DNA of 64,000 nucleotides from Burkholderia pseudomultivorans (GTDB lineage: Bacteria > Pseudomonadota > Gammaproteobacteria > Burkholderiales > Burkholderiaceae): assembly GCF_001718415.1 (NCBI RefSeq), contig NZ_CP013378.1, positions 4,464,001 through 4,528,000 on the forward strand, read 5' to 3'. Shown here piece after piece: positions 1 to 7,931 of the stretch. Position numbers and translations under genes: made by a program. The notes beneath the pieces are model-generated. The model was not told the DNA's origin. It searched no databases and worked only from the letters and a program-made list of their open reading frames with translations. Each line of letters opens with the position of its first letter. Positions within the stretch are counted from its first letter, which is position 1.

Positions 1-160
1 ACACGCCGACCGACGCCGACAGCAGCCGCTCCGAGGGCAGCGCCTCGCCGGCGCGCCACGCGCCGCCGTGAATCGCGCCGGCCAGCTTGCGGGCAAGCTG
101 CAGATAGAGCGGCGTATCGCTGAGCGGATCGGGCGCCAGTTCGGACCAGCCGGTTTCCAT
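1..160 (-). CDS. GntR-family transcriptional regulator, 5' part only
   Basis: Only the first 53 codons are inside the window; the gene continues beyond base 1. The translation contains PLYLQLARKLAGAIHGG and GEALPSERLL, the typical start of a GntR winged-helix DNA-binding domain, so the visible part is the operator-binding region. The ATG at 160 is preceded by GGAGG about 4 bases upstream (plus-strand 164-168), which fixes the start. The effector domain is not visible, so the ligand cannot be read. The HutC/NagR branch is a guess from the domain style and the ACCAGT/ACTGGT operator half-sites. Family is secure, regulated pathway is not. Confidence 0.85.
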   Translation of the reverse strand, partial: METGWSELAPDPLSDTPLYLQLARKLAGAIHGGAWRAGEALPSERLLSASVGV

Positions 161-208
161 GTGCCTCCGGGTGTCGGACGACGACCGCAAGCCGTCGAAA
201 GTGAACGC

Positions 209-236
209 ATTATATAACCACCATAATACCAGTCAA
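209..236 (-). promoter_or_regulatory. Sigma-70 promoter of the GntR gene
   Basis: On the minus strand TTGACT (231-236) and TATAAT (209-214) are separated by 16 bases, giving a leader of roughly 40 bases before the ATG at 160. The -35 box lies inside the inverted repeat at 227-246, so a protein bound there would block RNA polymerase. This fits autorepression by the GntR protein. Confidence 0.7.
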
Positions 237-246
237 CGAACTGGTA
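227..246. promoter_or_regulatory. Inverted-repeat operator overlapping the GntR promoter
   Basis: TACCAGT at 227-233 and its reverse complement ACTGGTA at 240-246 are separated by 6 bases. The repeat covers the -35 element of the GntR gene. The half-site ACCAGT/ACTGGT recurs at 418-436. A GntR dimer is the natural candidate ligand; this is inference from position and symmetry. Confidence 0.65.
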
Positions 247-417
247 CTAGGGCTGCGAAAATCGCCGGAAGCCTTGCCCGGCAAGCGGTTTAGTGCCGGA
301 AAAGCCTTTGTTTACAACGCGGGGAAGGATAGGGATTTACCCGGATTGGTATGCAAGGGGACCGTTTCGGCGTCACATCGGTGGACGTTCCGGAGCTGAA
401 AATGAGACCGAAATAGA

Positions 418-436
418 ACCAGTTCAGCCAACTGGT
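418..436. promoter_or_regulatory. Second copy of the ACCAGT/ACTGGT operator
   Basis: ACCAGTT at 418-424 and AACTGGT at 430-436 form an inverted repeat with a 5-base spacer. It shares the hexamer half-site with the operator at 227-246 and lies about 190 bp upstream of it, in the gap before the dnaE2 stop. No gene starts next to it, so it may be an auxiliary operator for looping. The rest of the 161-467 gap shows no supportable gene. Confidence 0.55.
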
Positions 437-467
437 ATGCATGCTGGCCGGCACCCGCGCGCCAGCT

Positions 468-3400
468 TCAGTGGAACTCCCGGCTCGACGTGCGCAGGCC
501 GCCGAGCAGCGGCGTCAGGTCTTCGAAATGCTGCGCGACGAGGTGCCGCACGTCGCTCACGACCTGCCAGACGCCCGACGCCGCGAGCAGTTGCGAATCG
601 AGCGTCGCGCGACGCTGCCGCGCGAGCAGCTCGGGCCGGACAATCACGTTCACGCAGCCCGTTTCGTCCTCGAGCGTCATGAACATCACGCCGTTCGAGG
701 TGCCCGGCATCTGGCGTGAGATCACGATCCCGCATGCGCGCGCGAGCCGGCCGTCGGGGCGATCGCGCAACTCGGCCGCGGACGACAGCCGCTGCGCGCG
801 CAGCGCGGGCCGCAACAGCGCGACCGGGTGACGGTTCAGCGTGAGGCCCGTCGTATCGTAATCGGCGAGGATCTCGTCGGCTTCCGACGGCGCGCCGAGC
901 GCCGGCCGCTGCGCTTCGTCGATCGGCGCGGCCGCGAGCAGGTCGCGATCCGGCGCCGCGGCGACGGCCTGCCACAACGCGTCGCGGCGATGGCCGGCCA
1001 GCGTCGCGAGCGCGTTCGCGGCGGCGAGCGCTTCGAGGTCGCGGCGTTCGAGCTGCGCGCGGCGCGCGAGTGCGTCGACGTCGTCGAACGGGCCGGCCGC
1101 GCGGGCGGCCTCGATGCGCCGCGCGGCCGCTTCACCGAGGCCGCGCACGAGCGACATGCCGAGCCGCACGGCGGGCTGGCCGTGCGGCGGCGGCTGGTTC
1201 GGCAGCGCTTCGAGCGACGCCTCCCAGTTGCTGTGCGTGACATCGATCGGCAGCACCTGCACGCGGTGGCGCTTCGCGTCCTGCACGAGTTGCGACGGCG
1301 GATAGAAACCCATCGGCTGGCTGTTCAGCAGCGCGGCGAGGAAGATCGCCGGTTCGTGGCATTTGAGCCAGCTGCTCGCGTAGGCCAGCTTGGCGAAGCT
1401 CGCCGCATGGCTTTCGGGAAAGCCGTAATCGCCGAAGCCCTTGATCTGCTCGAAGATCTGCTCGGCGAAATCGGGCGGATAGCCGCGTTCGCGCATCCCG
1501 TCGACGATCTTGGCGTGATACTTCTCGAGATTGCCCTTGCGCTTCCATGCGGCCATCGCGCGACGCAGTTCGTCGGCCTCGCCGGCCGTGAAGCCCGCCG
1601 CGATCATCGCGATCTGCATCACCTGTTCCTGAAAGATCGGCACGCCCTTCGTGCGTTCGAGTGCGGGTTTCAGGTCATCCTTCGGGTAACTGATCTTTTC
1701 GAGCCCCTGTCGCCGTCGCAGATACGGATGCACCGCGCCGCCCTGGATCGGCCCCGGCCGCACGATCGCCACCTCGATCACCAGATCGTAATAGGTGCGC
1801 GGCTGCAGGCGCGGCAGCATCGACATCTGCGCGCGCGACTCGATCTGGAACACGCCGACCGTATCGGCGCCGCAGATCATGTCGTAAGTCGCCTTGTCTT
1901 CCTGAGGAATGTGTTTCAGCGTGAACGGCTTGCCGTCGGCCGCCGGCCCGCGCCACGCGGTGCGCATGTCGAATGCGCGATGCAGCGCCGACAGCATGCC
2001 GAGCGCGAGCACGTCGACCTTCATCAGCTTGAGCGATTCGAGATCGTCCTTGTCCCACTGGATCACGCGCCGCCCGTCCATCGCCGCGTTCTCGACCGGC
2101 ACGAGCCGCGTGAGCTTGCCACGGCTGATCACGAAGCCGCCCGAATGCTGCGACAGATGGCGCGGGAAATTGAGCAGCCGGGCGGCAAGATCGGCCCATG
2201 CGCGGATCAGCGGCGTCGCCGGATCCAGCCCGACCGCCGCAAATTTCTGCAACAGGTCGCGGCTGCCATCGAACCAGCGGTGCCCTTTCGCGACGCGATC
2301 GACCAGCATCGGATCGACGCCGAGCGCCTTGCCGACTTCGCGCAGCACGCCGCGCGGGCGGTAGGTCGAGACGGCGGCCGCGAGCGCGGCGCGATCTTTT
2401 CCGTATTTTTTGTAGATATGCTGGATCACCTCTTCCCGACGCTGATGCTCGAAGTCGACGTCGATATCGGGCGGCTCGCCGCGCTCCTCGCTGATGAAGC
2501 GTTCGAACAGCGTCGTGCTCTGATCGGGATCCACCTCGGTGATGCCGAGGCAATAGCAGACCACCGAGTTCGCGGCCGAGCCGCGGCCCTGGCACAGGAT
2601 GTTCTGGCTGCGCGCAAATTTGACGATGTCGTAGACAGTCAGGAAGAACGGCTCGTAATTCAGTTTCGCGATCAGTGCGAGTTCATGCCGAATCTGTTTC
2701 GCCACTTTCTCCGGCACACCATTCCAGTAGCGCCGTGCGACGCCTGCCCACGTCTCCTGTCTCAGGTAGCTGGTCGGTGTATGTCCCCGTGGGACCAGTT
2801 CAAGCGGGTACTCATATTCCAGTTCCTTGAGAGAGAAATGGCACGCATCGAGAATCGCACACGTCTGCGCGATCTCGTCCGCAGAAAACAGCTTCGCGAT
2901 CCGCGCACGCGAACGCAGGTGCTGTTCCGCATTCGGCGCGAGCGCATAGCCGCACTCCGACACCGGCATCCCGACGCGGATCGCCGTCATTACGTCCTGC
3001 AGCGGCTTGCACGAGCGCCGGTGCATCGTCACGTCGCCGAGCGCGACGACGCGCACGCCGCGCCGCGCGCCGGCCGCGCGAATCTCGTCGCGCTGCGGGC
3101 CGTCCAGCGCACGCTGCAGCTGCACGAGCCCGAGCCGCGCACGCTCGCCGAACGTCGCGCGAAACCACGCGACCTGCGCGTCGAGCACGTCCGCGCGCAC
3201 CGGATACACGGGCACGAGAATCGCGAAACAGTCGGGCATCCCGCGCAGATGCGCGAATTCCTCGGGCGGCCTCGACAGCATGCGCGGCGTCAGCTGGTAC
3301 GTGCCCTTCGGCGCGGCCATCCGCCGCCATGAAATCAGCTCGGACAGGTTGCCGTAGCCTTCGCGGTTCTGCGCGAGCAGCACGAGCCCGAACGCGCCGG

Positions 3401-3668
3401 GCCCCGGATCGTGGCCGGGCGGCGCCTCATCCGGCGTAACCTCGAAGTACGAACCGATGATCAGCGGCAAGCCGGCCGCCTGCGCCGCGACATGCATGCG
3501 CGGCGCGCCCGCGAGCGAGCATTCGTCGGTGATCGCGAGGCCGCGATAGCCGAGCTTCACGGCGCGCTCGACCAGTTCCTCCGCATGCGATGCGCCATGC
3601 AGGAACGAAAAGTTCGAACGACAGAACAACTCCGCATAAGCGGGCAGCAACACGGATTCCGCAACCAT
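468..3668 (-). CDS. dnaE2: Error-prone DNA polymerase DnaE2 (ImuC)
   Basis: A 1066-residue C-family polymerase of the DnaE2 type. In the ImuA-ImuB-DnaE2 mutasome it extends DNA past lesions during the SOS response. An N-terminal PHP domain is visible (YAELFCRSNFSFLHGAS near residue 11). The catalytic acidic motif PPDIDVDFEHQRREEV and the downstream KVDVLALGMLSAL follow, then helix-hairpin-helix DNA-binding segments and a C-terminal OB fold (GVMFMTLEDETGCVNVIV). The length is usual for DnaE2 and shorter than replicative DnaE. The start follows the imuB stop by 6 bases, so it is the last gene of a LexA-controlled operon. Confidence 0.97.
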   Translation of the reverse strand: MVAESVLLPAYAELFCRSNFSFLHGASHAEELVERAVKLGYRGLAITDECSLAGAPRMHVAAQAAGLPLIIGSYFEVTPDEAPPGHDPGPGAFGLVLLAQNREGYGNLSELISWRRMAAPKGTYQLTPRMLSRPPEEFAHLRGMPDCFAILVPVYPVRADVLDAQVAWFRATFGERARLGLVQLQRALDGPQRDEIRAAGARRGVRVVALGDVTMHRRSCKPLQDVMTAIRVGMPVSECGYALAPNAEQHLRSRARIAKLFSADEIAQTCAILDACHFSLKELEYEYPLELVPRGHTPTSYLRQETWAGVARRYWNGVPEKVAKQIRHELALIAKLNYEPFFLTVYDIVKFARSQNILCQGRGSAANSVVCYCLGITEVDPDQSTTLFERFISEERGEPPDIDVDFEHQRREEVIQHIYKKYGKDRAALAAAVSTYRPRGVLREVGKALGVDPMLVDRVAKGHRWFDGSRDLLQKFAAVGLDPATPLIRAWADLAARLLNFPRHLSQHSGGFVISRGKLTRLVPVENAAMDGRRVIQWDKDDLESLKLMKVDVLALGMLSALHRAFDMRTAWRGPAADGKPFTLKHIPQEDKATYDMICGADTVGVFQIESRAQMSMLPRLQPRTYYDLVIEVAIVRPGPIQGGAVHPYLRRRQGLEKISYPKDDLKPALERTKGVPIFQEQVMQIAMIAAGFTAGEADELRRAMAAWKRKGNLEKYHAKIVDGMRERGYPPDFAEQIFEQIKGFGDYGFPESHAASFAKLAYASSWLKCHEPAIFLAALLNSQPMGFYPPSQLVQDAKRHRVQVLPIDVTHSNWEASLEALPNQPPPHGQPAVRLGMSLVRGLGEAAARRIEAARAAGPFDDVDALARRAQLERRDLEALAAANALATLAGHRRDALWQAVAAAPDRDLLAAAPIDEAQRPALGAPSEADEILADYDTTGLTLNRHPVALLRPALRAQRLSSAAELRDRPDGRLARACGIVISRQMPGTSNGVMFMTLEDETGCVNVIVRPELLARQRRATLDSQLLAASGVWQVVSDVRHLVAQHFEDLTPLLGGLRTSSREFH

Positions 3669-3674
3669 CGCCGC

Positions 3675-5162
3675 TCACCCGAACAGGCCGTGCAGAAACC
3701 AGTGCGGGTCTGCCTGGCTGCTCATTCGTTCCCTGAATATCCAGTAGCACGCGCCCTCTTCGTCCTGCGCCACGCAGTAATCGCGCGCCACGTGCTGGCC
3801 GTCGAACCACCCTGCCTCGATCCGCTCGGGCGACGACATCATCCTCAACGGCGTATGGAACACCGGCCGGTTCTCGCGCATCAGCAGCGGCAGCGGCTCC
3901 GCCAACAACCACGCAGGACGTGGCGGCACTGCCGGCGGCGCGCCCGGCGGCTTGCCCGCCTGCGCATCGAGCGACACCCAGCGGTTCGCCACCTCGGGCC
4001 GGTGATCGGCCACCGGCGCCGCGCGCAGCACGTTCTCCGCGCCGAGCCGCGCGACCAGCAGTTCGAGCAGCCGCGCGCGCGTCTCCTTCGTGCCGCCCGG
4101 CTCGGGAAACAGATCGTCGGCCGGCGGCGCGACCGATTCGACACGCGTGGCCTTCAGACGCACCGCGATCACCGCGGCCGGCAATTCGACCCGCGCAAGC
4201 CGTTCGCCGAGCAGCCGCATGAAATGCGCCTCGTCGCGCACGGGCGCAGCGAACGCCAGCTCGAGCGGCGTCGGCGGCACGGCCTGGCGGCCGCGCTCGT
4301 GCTCGAGATCGAACGTCATCGCGGCCAGCGACAGCTGCCGCGCGGCCAGCCAGCCGCACAACTGCACGACGAGCCGCCGCGCGACGAACAGCACGGCTTC
4401 CGCGTACTCGACGCGCTCCGCCAGTTCGAGCCGCACGTCGAACACCGGCGGCACCGCCATCCATGCCAGCGGCTCGACCGCGTCGCCATAGGCGCGATCG
4501 AGCGCGGCCAGCAGCGCAGGGCCGCAACGGCGCTGCAGCCCCGCGCGCGGCAGGCCGCGCAGATCGGCGAGCGTGCGGCAGCCGAGGCCGTCGAACCAGC
4601 CCGCATACGGACGCGCCTCGGGCAGCAGCACGCACGGCAGGCCGTCGAGCGCGCGGACCAGCGACGCATGGGCAGCCACCCGCCGCCGGATGCGCGCCCG
4701 CGCCGACACGCGCGCCAGCAGCCACGCGCCGCCGCCGGTCGGCGCGGCCGACAGCCGCATCGCATAACCGAGCGCCGCGAGCGTCGCGCGCACCTGCCGG
4801 CACAGCGACGGCAGCCCGCCGAACAGGCGCAGGCTCGGCCCGACATCGACGATCAGCGTGGCTTCGTCGCGCAGCGCGACGCAGGGCGAAAAACGCAGCA
4901 GCGCGAGCGCGACCGCGCGCAGCGCATCGGCCTCGCGTGCGGGATCGCGTTCGACCAGCCGCGTGTCGGGCGCGAGCGTCAGCACGCCGCCGCGCTTCAT
5001 GCCTGCGCGCACGCCCTGCCGGCGCGCGGCCGCGTCGGCGATCAGCACGGCGCCCTGCTCGAGCACCGCGCAGCCGGCGTCGGCCGCGTCGTCGTCAGAC
5101 GGCGGCGCGGCGCACACGTCGAGCGGCAGGCGCGGCAGATGGATGCCGAGCAAGACGCGCAT
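3675..5162 (-). CDS. imuB: ImuB, catalytically inactive Y-family polymerase homologue
   Basis: A 495-residue Y-family polymerase-like protein. ImuB proteins act as the hub of the ImuA-ImuB-DnaE2 translesion complex by bridging DnaE2 and the beta clamp. The first acidic site of active Y-family polymerases is missing: the N-terminus reads RVLLGIHLPRLPLDV with no Asp at the usual place, as in other ImuB proteins. A DVGPSLRLFGG segment marks the palm region. The gene overlaps the 3' end of imuA by 68 bases in another frame and precedes dnaE2 by 6 bases, so translation of the three is probably coupled. I did not locate a clear clamp-binding motif. Confidence 0.93.
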   Translation of the reverse strand: MRVLLGIHLPRLPLDVCAAPPSDDDAADAGCAVLEQGAVLIADAAARRQGVRAGMKRGGVLTLAPDTRLVERDPAREADALRAVALALLRFSPCVALRDEATLIVDVGPSLRLFGGLPSLCRQVRATLAALGYAMRLSAAPTGGGAWLLARVSARARIRRRVAAHASLVRALDGLPCVLLPEARPYAGWFDGLGCRTLADLRGLPRAGLQRRCGPALLAALDRAYGDAVEPLAWMAVPPVFDVRLELAERVEYAEAVLFVARRLVVQLCGWLAARQLSLAAMTFDLEHERGRQAVPPTPLELAFAAPVRDEAHFMRLLGERLARVELPAAVIAVRLKATRVESVAPPADDLFPEPGGTKETRARLLELLVARLGAENVLRAAPVADHRPEVANRWVSLDAQAGKPPGAPPAVPPRPAWLLAEPLPLLMRENRPVFHTPLRMMSSPERIEAGWFDGQHVARDYCVAQDEEGACYWIFRERMSSQADPHWFLHGLFG

Positions 5163-5805
5163 AGCGGCTCTCCACGATGGGCGATGGCAGGTCGAGTTCG
5201 AGCGGCGCGCTGCGCGCGGGCCCGCGCCGCTTGACGATATCGAGCGACACGCCGCCCGGCACCGGATACAGCGCGACGCGCAGCACCGCAGGCGACGGCT
5301 GCCGCGCGGCCGACAGCGGACGCAGCATCACGAACAACGTATCGCCGGTGCGCGCGGCCGCGAGATGCAGGCGCCGCAGCGCGTCGGGGCGCGCGTCCTG
5401 CCACAGCAGCAGCGCACCGCAGCAGCCGGTGCGGAGCGCCTGCTCGGCGGCCCACAAGGCATCGGTGCGGCTGCCGGCGCGCAGCCACAGCAGCGCATCG
5501 GCCGGGACGCCGAGACTGGCAAGCGCGCTCGCGTGCGGCGACTGCGGCGGCGCGACGAGCGCCAGCGGCCGCCGCGCGCTGACGGTGCGCGCGAGCGCCG
5601 GCGCGAGCAGGCGCATTTCGCCGCAGCCCGGCTGCGCGGCCAGCAGTTCGACGAGGCCGCCCACCGGCCAGCCGCCGCCCGGCAGCTCGGCGGACAGCGA
5701 CGCGAAGCCCGTGTCGATCGTGCGCGGACCGCCGCGCGCAAGCTGAGAACCGCGCCACAGCGACGGATGAAGGGATTCCGGGGACAGGGATGAGGCGGAC
5801 ATCAT
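5095..5805 (-). CDS. imuA: ImuA, RecA-like translesion synthesis accessory protein
   Basis: A 236-residue member of the SulA/RecA-like ImuA family, first gene of the imuA-imuB-dnaE2 cassette. The visible signature is SAELPGGGWPVGGLVELL, the family's degenerate RecA-like N-terminus, followed by a GALLLWQDARPDALRRLHLAA segment. ImuA proteins modulate the DnaE2/ImuB complex and inhibit RecA functions. Two in-frame ATGs (5805 and 5802) are adjacent. The start lies 11 bases downstream of a consensus LexA box, so expression is expected after DNA damage. The 3' end overlaps imuB by 68 bases. Confidence 0.92.
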   Translation of the reverse strand: MMSASSLSPESLHPSLWRGSQLARGGPRTIDTGFASLSAELPGGGWPVGGLVELLAAQPGCGEMRLLAPALARTVSARRPLALVAPPQSPHASALASLGVPADALLWLRAGSRTDALWAAEQALRTGCCGALLLWQDARPDALRRLHLAAARTGDTLFVMLRPLSAARQPSPAVLRVALYPVPGGVSLDIVKRRGPARSAPLELDLPSPIVESRYARLARHPSAAPAARRVRRAAV

Positions 5806-5816
5806 GCGACTCGATG

Positions 5817-5832
5817 CTGTATGGATATACAG
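5817..5832. promoter_or_regulatory. LexA (SOS) box of imuA
   Basis: CTGTATGGATATACAG is an exact CTGT-N8-ACAG LexA dyad of the E. coli/betaproteobacterial type. It overlaps the predicted -10 element and sits just upstream of the imuA start, so LexA binding should silence the whole cassette. Confidence 0.92.
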
Positions 5833-5859
5833 TATAGAGGATCGCCACGGGCGCTGTCA
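5831..5859 (-). promoter_or_regulatory. Promoter of the imuA-imuB-dnaE2 operon
   Basis: On the minus strand TGACAG (5854-5859) and TATACT (5831-5836) are 17 bases apart. The -10 overlaps the right edge of the LexA box, the usual arrangement for SOS promoters. Confidence 0.6.
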
Positions 5860-6027
5860 GGCCCCAACAAAAAGGGACAGGCAATCCGTCGATCGGCGCG
5901 GCGCGGCCGCCCGCGCGTCGGCGTCGCCATCGGGAGCGGCACGGCATGCGGCCGAGCCACCGCCCCGAATTGCCCATGCTGCGCCGTCGCCGGGAGCGGC
6001 GGCATCTCGTCGGCCCAGCCTCGATGC

Positions 6028-6080
6028 AAAACGGGCCGCCCCGGCCGGCGCGAGCAACTTGCGCCGGCCGGGGCGGCCCG
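6028..6080 (-). terminator. Rho-independent terminator after the ABC transporter operon
   Basis: A perfect 20-bp stem (6032-6051 with 6061-6080) and a 9-base loop are followed on the minus strand by TTTT (6028-6031). It sits just past the stop at 6098 of the ATPase gene. The stem is unusually long and entirely G and C. Confidence 0.8.
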
Positions 6081-6097
6081 TCGATCCGGTCAGTCGA

Positions 6098-6892
6098 TCA
6101 GCCGAGCAGCAGCGCGTCGTCGTCGAGCTGCTCGTGCCGCACCTTCTCGAACATCTGCAACAGGTCGGACACGTCGAGCCCCTTGCGCGCGTCTCCCGAC
6201 ACGTCGAGCACGACCTGCCCCTGGTGCAGCATCACCGTGCGGTCGCCGTAATCGAGCGCCTGCCGCATGCTGTGCGTGACCATCATCGTCGTCAGCTTGC
6301 TGTCGGCGACGATGCGCGCGGTCAGTTCCAGCACGAACGCGGCCGTCTTCGGGTCGAGCGCGGCCGTGTGCTCGTCGAGCAGCAGGATCCGCGACGGTCG
6401 CAGCGACGCCATCAGCAGGCTCACGGCCTGCCGCTGGCCGCCCGACAGCAGCCCGATCCGGTCGGTCAGCCGGTTCTCGAGGCCGAGGTTCAGCAGGCGC
6501 AGCTTGTCGCGGAACAGCTCGCGCGACGGACGATCGAGCGCGGCCCGGAAGCCGCGCCGCACGCCGCGCGCCATCGCGAGCGCCATGTTCTCCTCGATCG
6601 TCAGCGCCTCGCAGGTGCCGGCCATCGGATCCTGGAACACGCGCGCGACGAGGTGCGCGCGGTCCCACGCGGCCTTGCGCGTGACGTCCGTGCCGTCGAT
6701 CGTGATGCGTCCCGCATCGACCGCCTGGTCGCCGCTGATCGCGTTGAGGAAGGTCGACTTGCCGGCGCCGTTCGAGCCGATCACCGCGACGAACTGGCCG
6801 TCGGGAATCTCGAGCGACAGCCCGCGCAGCGCGCGCGTCTCGATCGGCGTGCCGGGATTGAACGTGAGTTTCAGGTCTTGTGCGGACAGCAT
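6098..6892 (-). CDS. ABC transporter ATP-binding protein (ABC_sub_bind/TrpX-type system)
   Basis: A 264-residue ABC ATPase that powers the importer encoded with the next two genes. Walker A is GSNGAGKST at residues 39-47; the signature LSGGQRQAVSLL and Walker B ILLLDEH follow in order. The gene is 1 base from the permease stop, so the two are translationally coupled. The partner binding protein belongs to the ABC_sub_bind (DUF534) family; some members import tryptophan or tyrosine, but the ligand here cannot be read from the sequence. The operon ends at the hairpin at 6028-6080. Confidence 0.88.
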   Translation of the reverse strand: MLSAQDLKLTFNPGTPIETRALRGLSLEIPDGQFVAVIGSNGAGKSTFLNAISGDQAVDAGRITIDGTDVTRKAAWDRAHLVARVFQDPMAGTCEALTIEENMALAMARGVRRGFRAALDRPSRELFRDKLRLLNLGLENRLTDRIGLLSGGQRQAVSLLMASLRPSRILLLDEHTAALDPKTAAFVLELTARIVADSKLTTMMVTHSMRQALDYGDRTVMLHQGQVVLDVSGDARKGLDVSDLLQMFEKVRHEQLDDDALLLG

Positions 6893-6893
6893 G

Positions 6894-7790
6894 TCATGCC
6901 CCTCCGTTCTTGCGCGCGAACAGCTTCTTGCGCGTCGCCGGCAGCACCAGCGCGATCGTGACGAGCGCGGCCGTCACGAGGTTCAGGTCCTGCGCCTTCA
7001 GGCCGATGAATTCGCTGTTCAGCGCGAGCGCGATGAAGAAGCGATAGACGATCGCGCCGAGCACGACCGCGAGCGTCGTCAGCACGAGCCGGCGCGCGGG
7101 CAGCAGCGTCTCGCCGATGATCACGGCGGCCAGCCCGATCACGATCGTGCCGATCCCCATCGAGATGTCGGCGCCGCCCTGCGTCTGCGCGAACAGCGCG
7201 CCGGCGAGCGCGACCAGCGCATTCGACAGCGCCATCCCGGCGAGCGTCGCGCGGCCGGTCGCGATGCCCTGCGCGCGCGCCATCCGCGGGTTCGCGCCGG
7301 TCGCGCGCATCGCGAGGCCGAGCTGCGACGAGAAGAACCAGTCGAGGCCGAGCTTGGCGACCACGACGACGAGCGCGAGCAGCGCCGGACGCAGCACGTA
7401 GTCGGGCAGCCAGTCGGGCTGCAGCACGGTGAAGATCGTCGGCTCGGTGATCAGCGGCACGTTCGGCCGCCCCATGATCCGCAGGTTCACCGAATAGAGC
7501 GCGATCATCATCAGGATGCTGGCGAGCAGATCCATGATCTTCAGGCGCACGTTGAGCCAGCCCGTGACGAAGCCGGCCAGCGCGCCCGCGACGATCGCGA
7601 GACAGGTCGAAGTAAACGGGTCGTAGCCGGCCGAGATCAGCGTCGCGGCGACGGCGCCGCCGAGCGGAAAGCTGCCGTCGACGGTGAGGTCGGGGAAGTT
7701 GAGGATGCGAAACGAGATCAGCACCCCGAGCGCGACGAGACTGAAGATCAGCCCGATCTCCAGCGCGCCCAGTAACGAGAACAGAGACAT
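6894..7790 (-). CDS. ABC transporter permease (BPD_transp_2 type)
   Basis: A 298-residue integral membrane protein with about eight hydrophobic helices, of the LivH/BPD_transp_2 permease class. It contains the family-typical ISFRILNFPDLTVDGSFPLG near the N-terminus and GLAAVIIGETLL near residue 220. It lies between a binding protein gene and an ATPase gene on the same strand, so it is the translocation channel of one importer. With a single permease the channel is probably a homodimer. The substrate is unknown. Confidence 0.88.
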   Translation of the reverse strand: MSLFSLLGALEIGLIFSLVALGVLISFRILNFPDLTVDGSFPLGGAVAATLISAGYDPFTSTCLAIVAGALAGFVTGWLNVRLKIMDLLASILMMIALYSVNLRIMGRPNVPLITEPTIFTVLQPDWLPDYVLRPALLALVVVVAKLGLDWFFSSQLGLAMRATGANPRMARAQGIATGRATLAGMALSNALVALAGALFAQTQGGADISMGIGTIVIGLAAVIIGETLLPARRLVLTTLAVVLGAIVYRFFIALALNSEFIGLKAQDLNLVTAALVTIALVLPATRKKLFARKNGGA

Positions 7791-7931
7791 GATGGGAAAT
7801 CCTGTTGCGTGCCGGCCGCGCGTGTGCGGCCGGGCGAAGCGGACGGGCGGCCCCGGGTGGGGGCCGCGCGCCCGGCGATGTCGTTCAGGCCCGGATCGGG
7901 CCTGCCAGCGCGGCGGCGAGCCGGCCGCGGC

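Noticed and set aside
293..682. Plus-strand frame of 129 codons across the GntR-dnaE2 gap
   Set aside because: It overlaps the dnaE2 coding end on the other strand, is Arg/Ala-rich as random high-GC frames are, and has no domain character.
828..3332. 834-codon plus-strand frame opposite dnaE2
   Set aside because: Arg/His/Asp-rich shadow of dnaE2; the minus-strand frame has all polymerase motifs.
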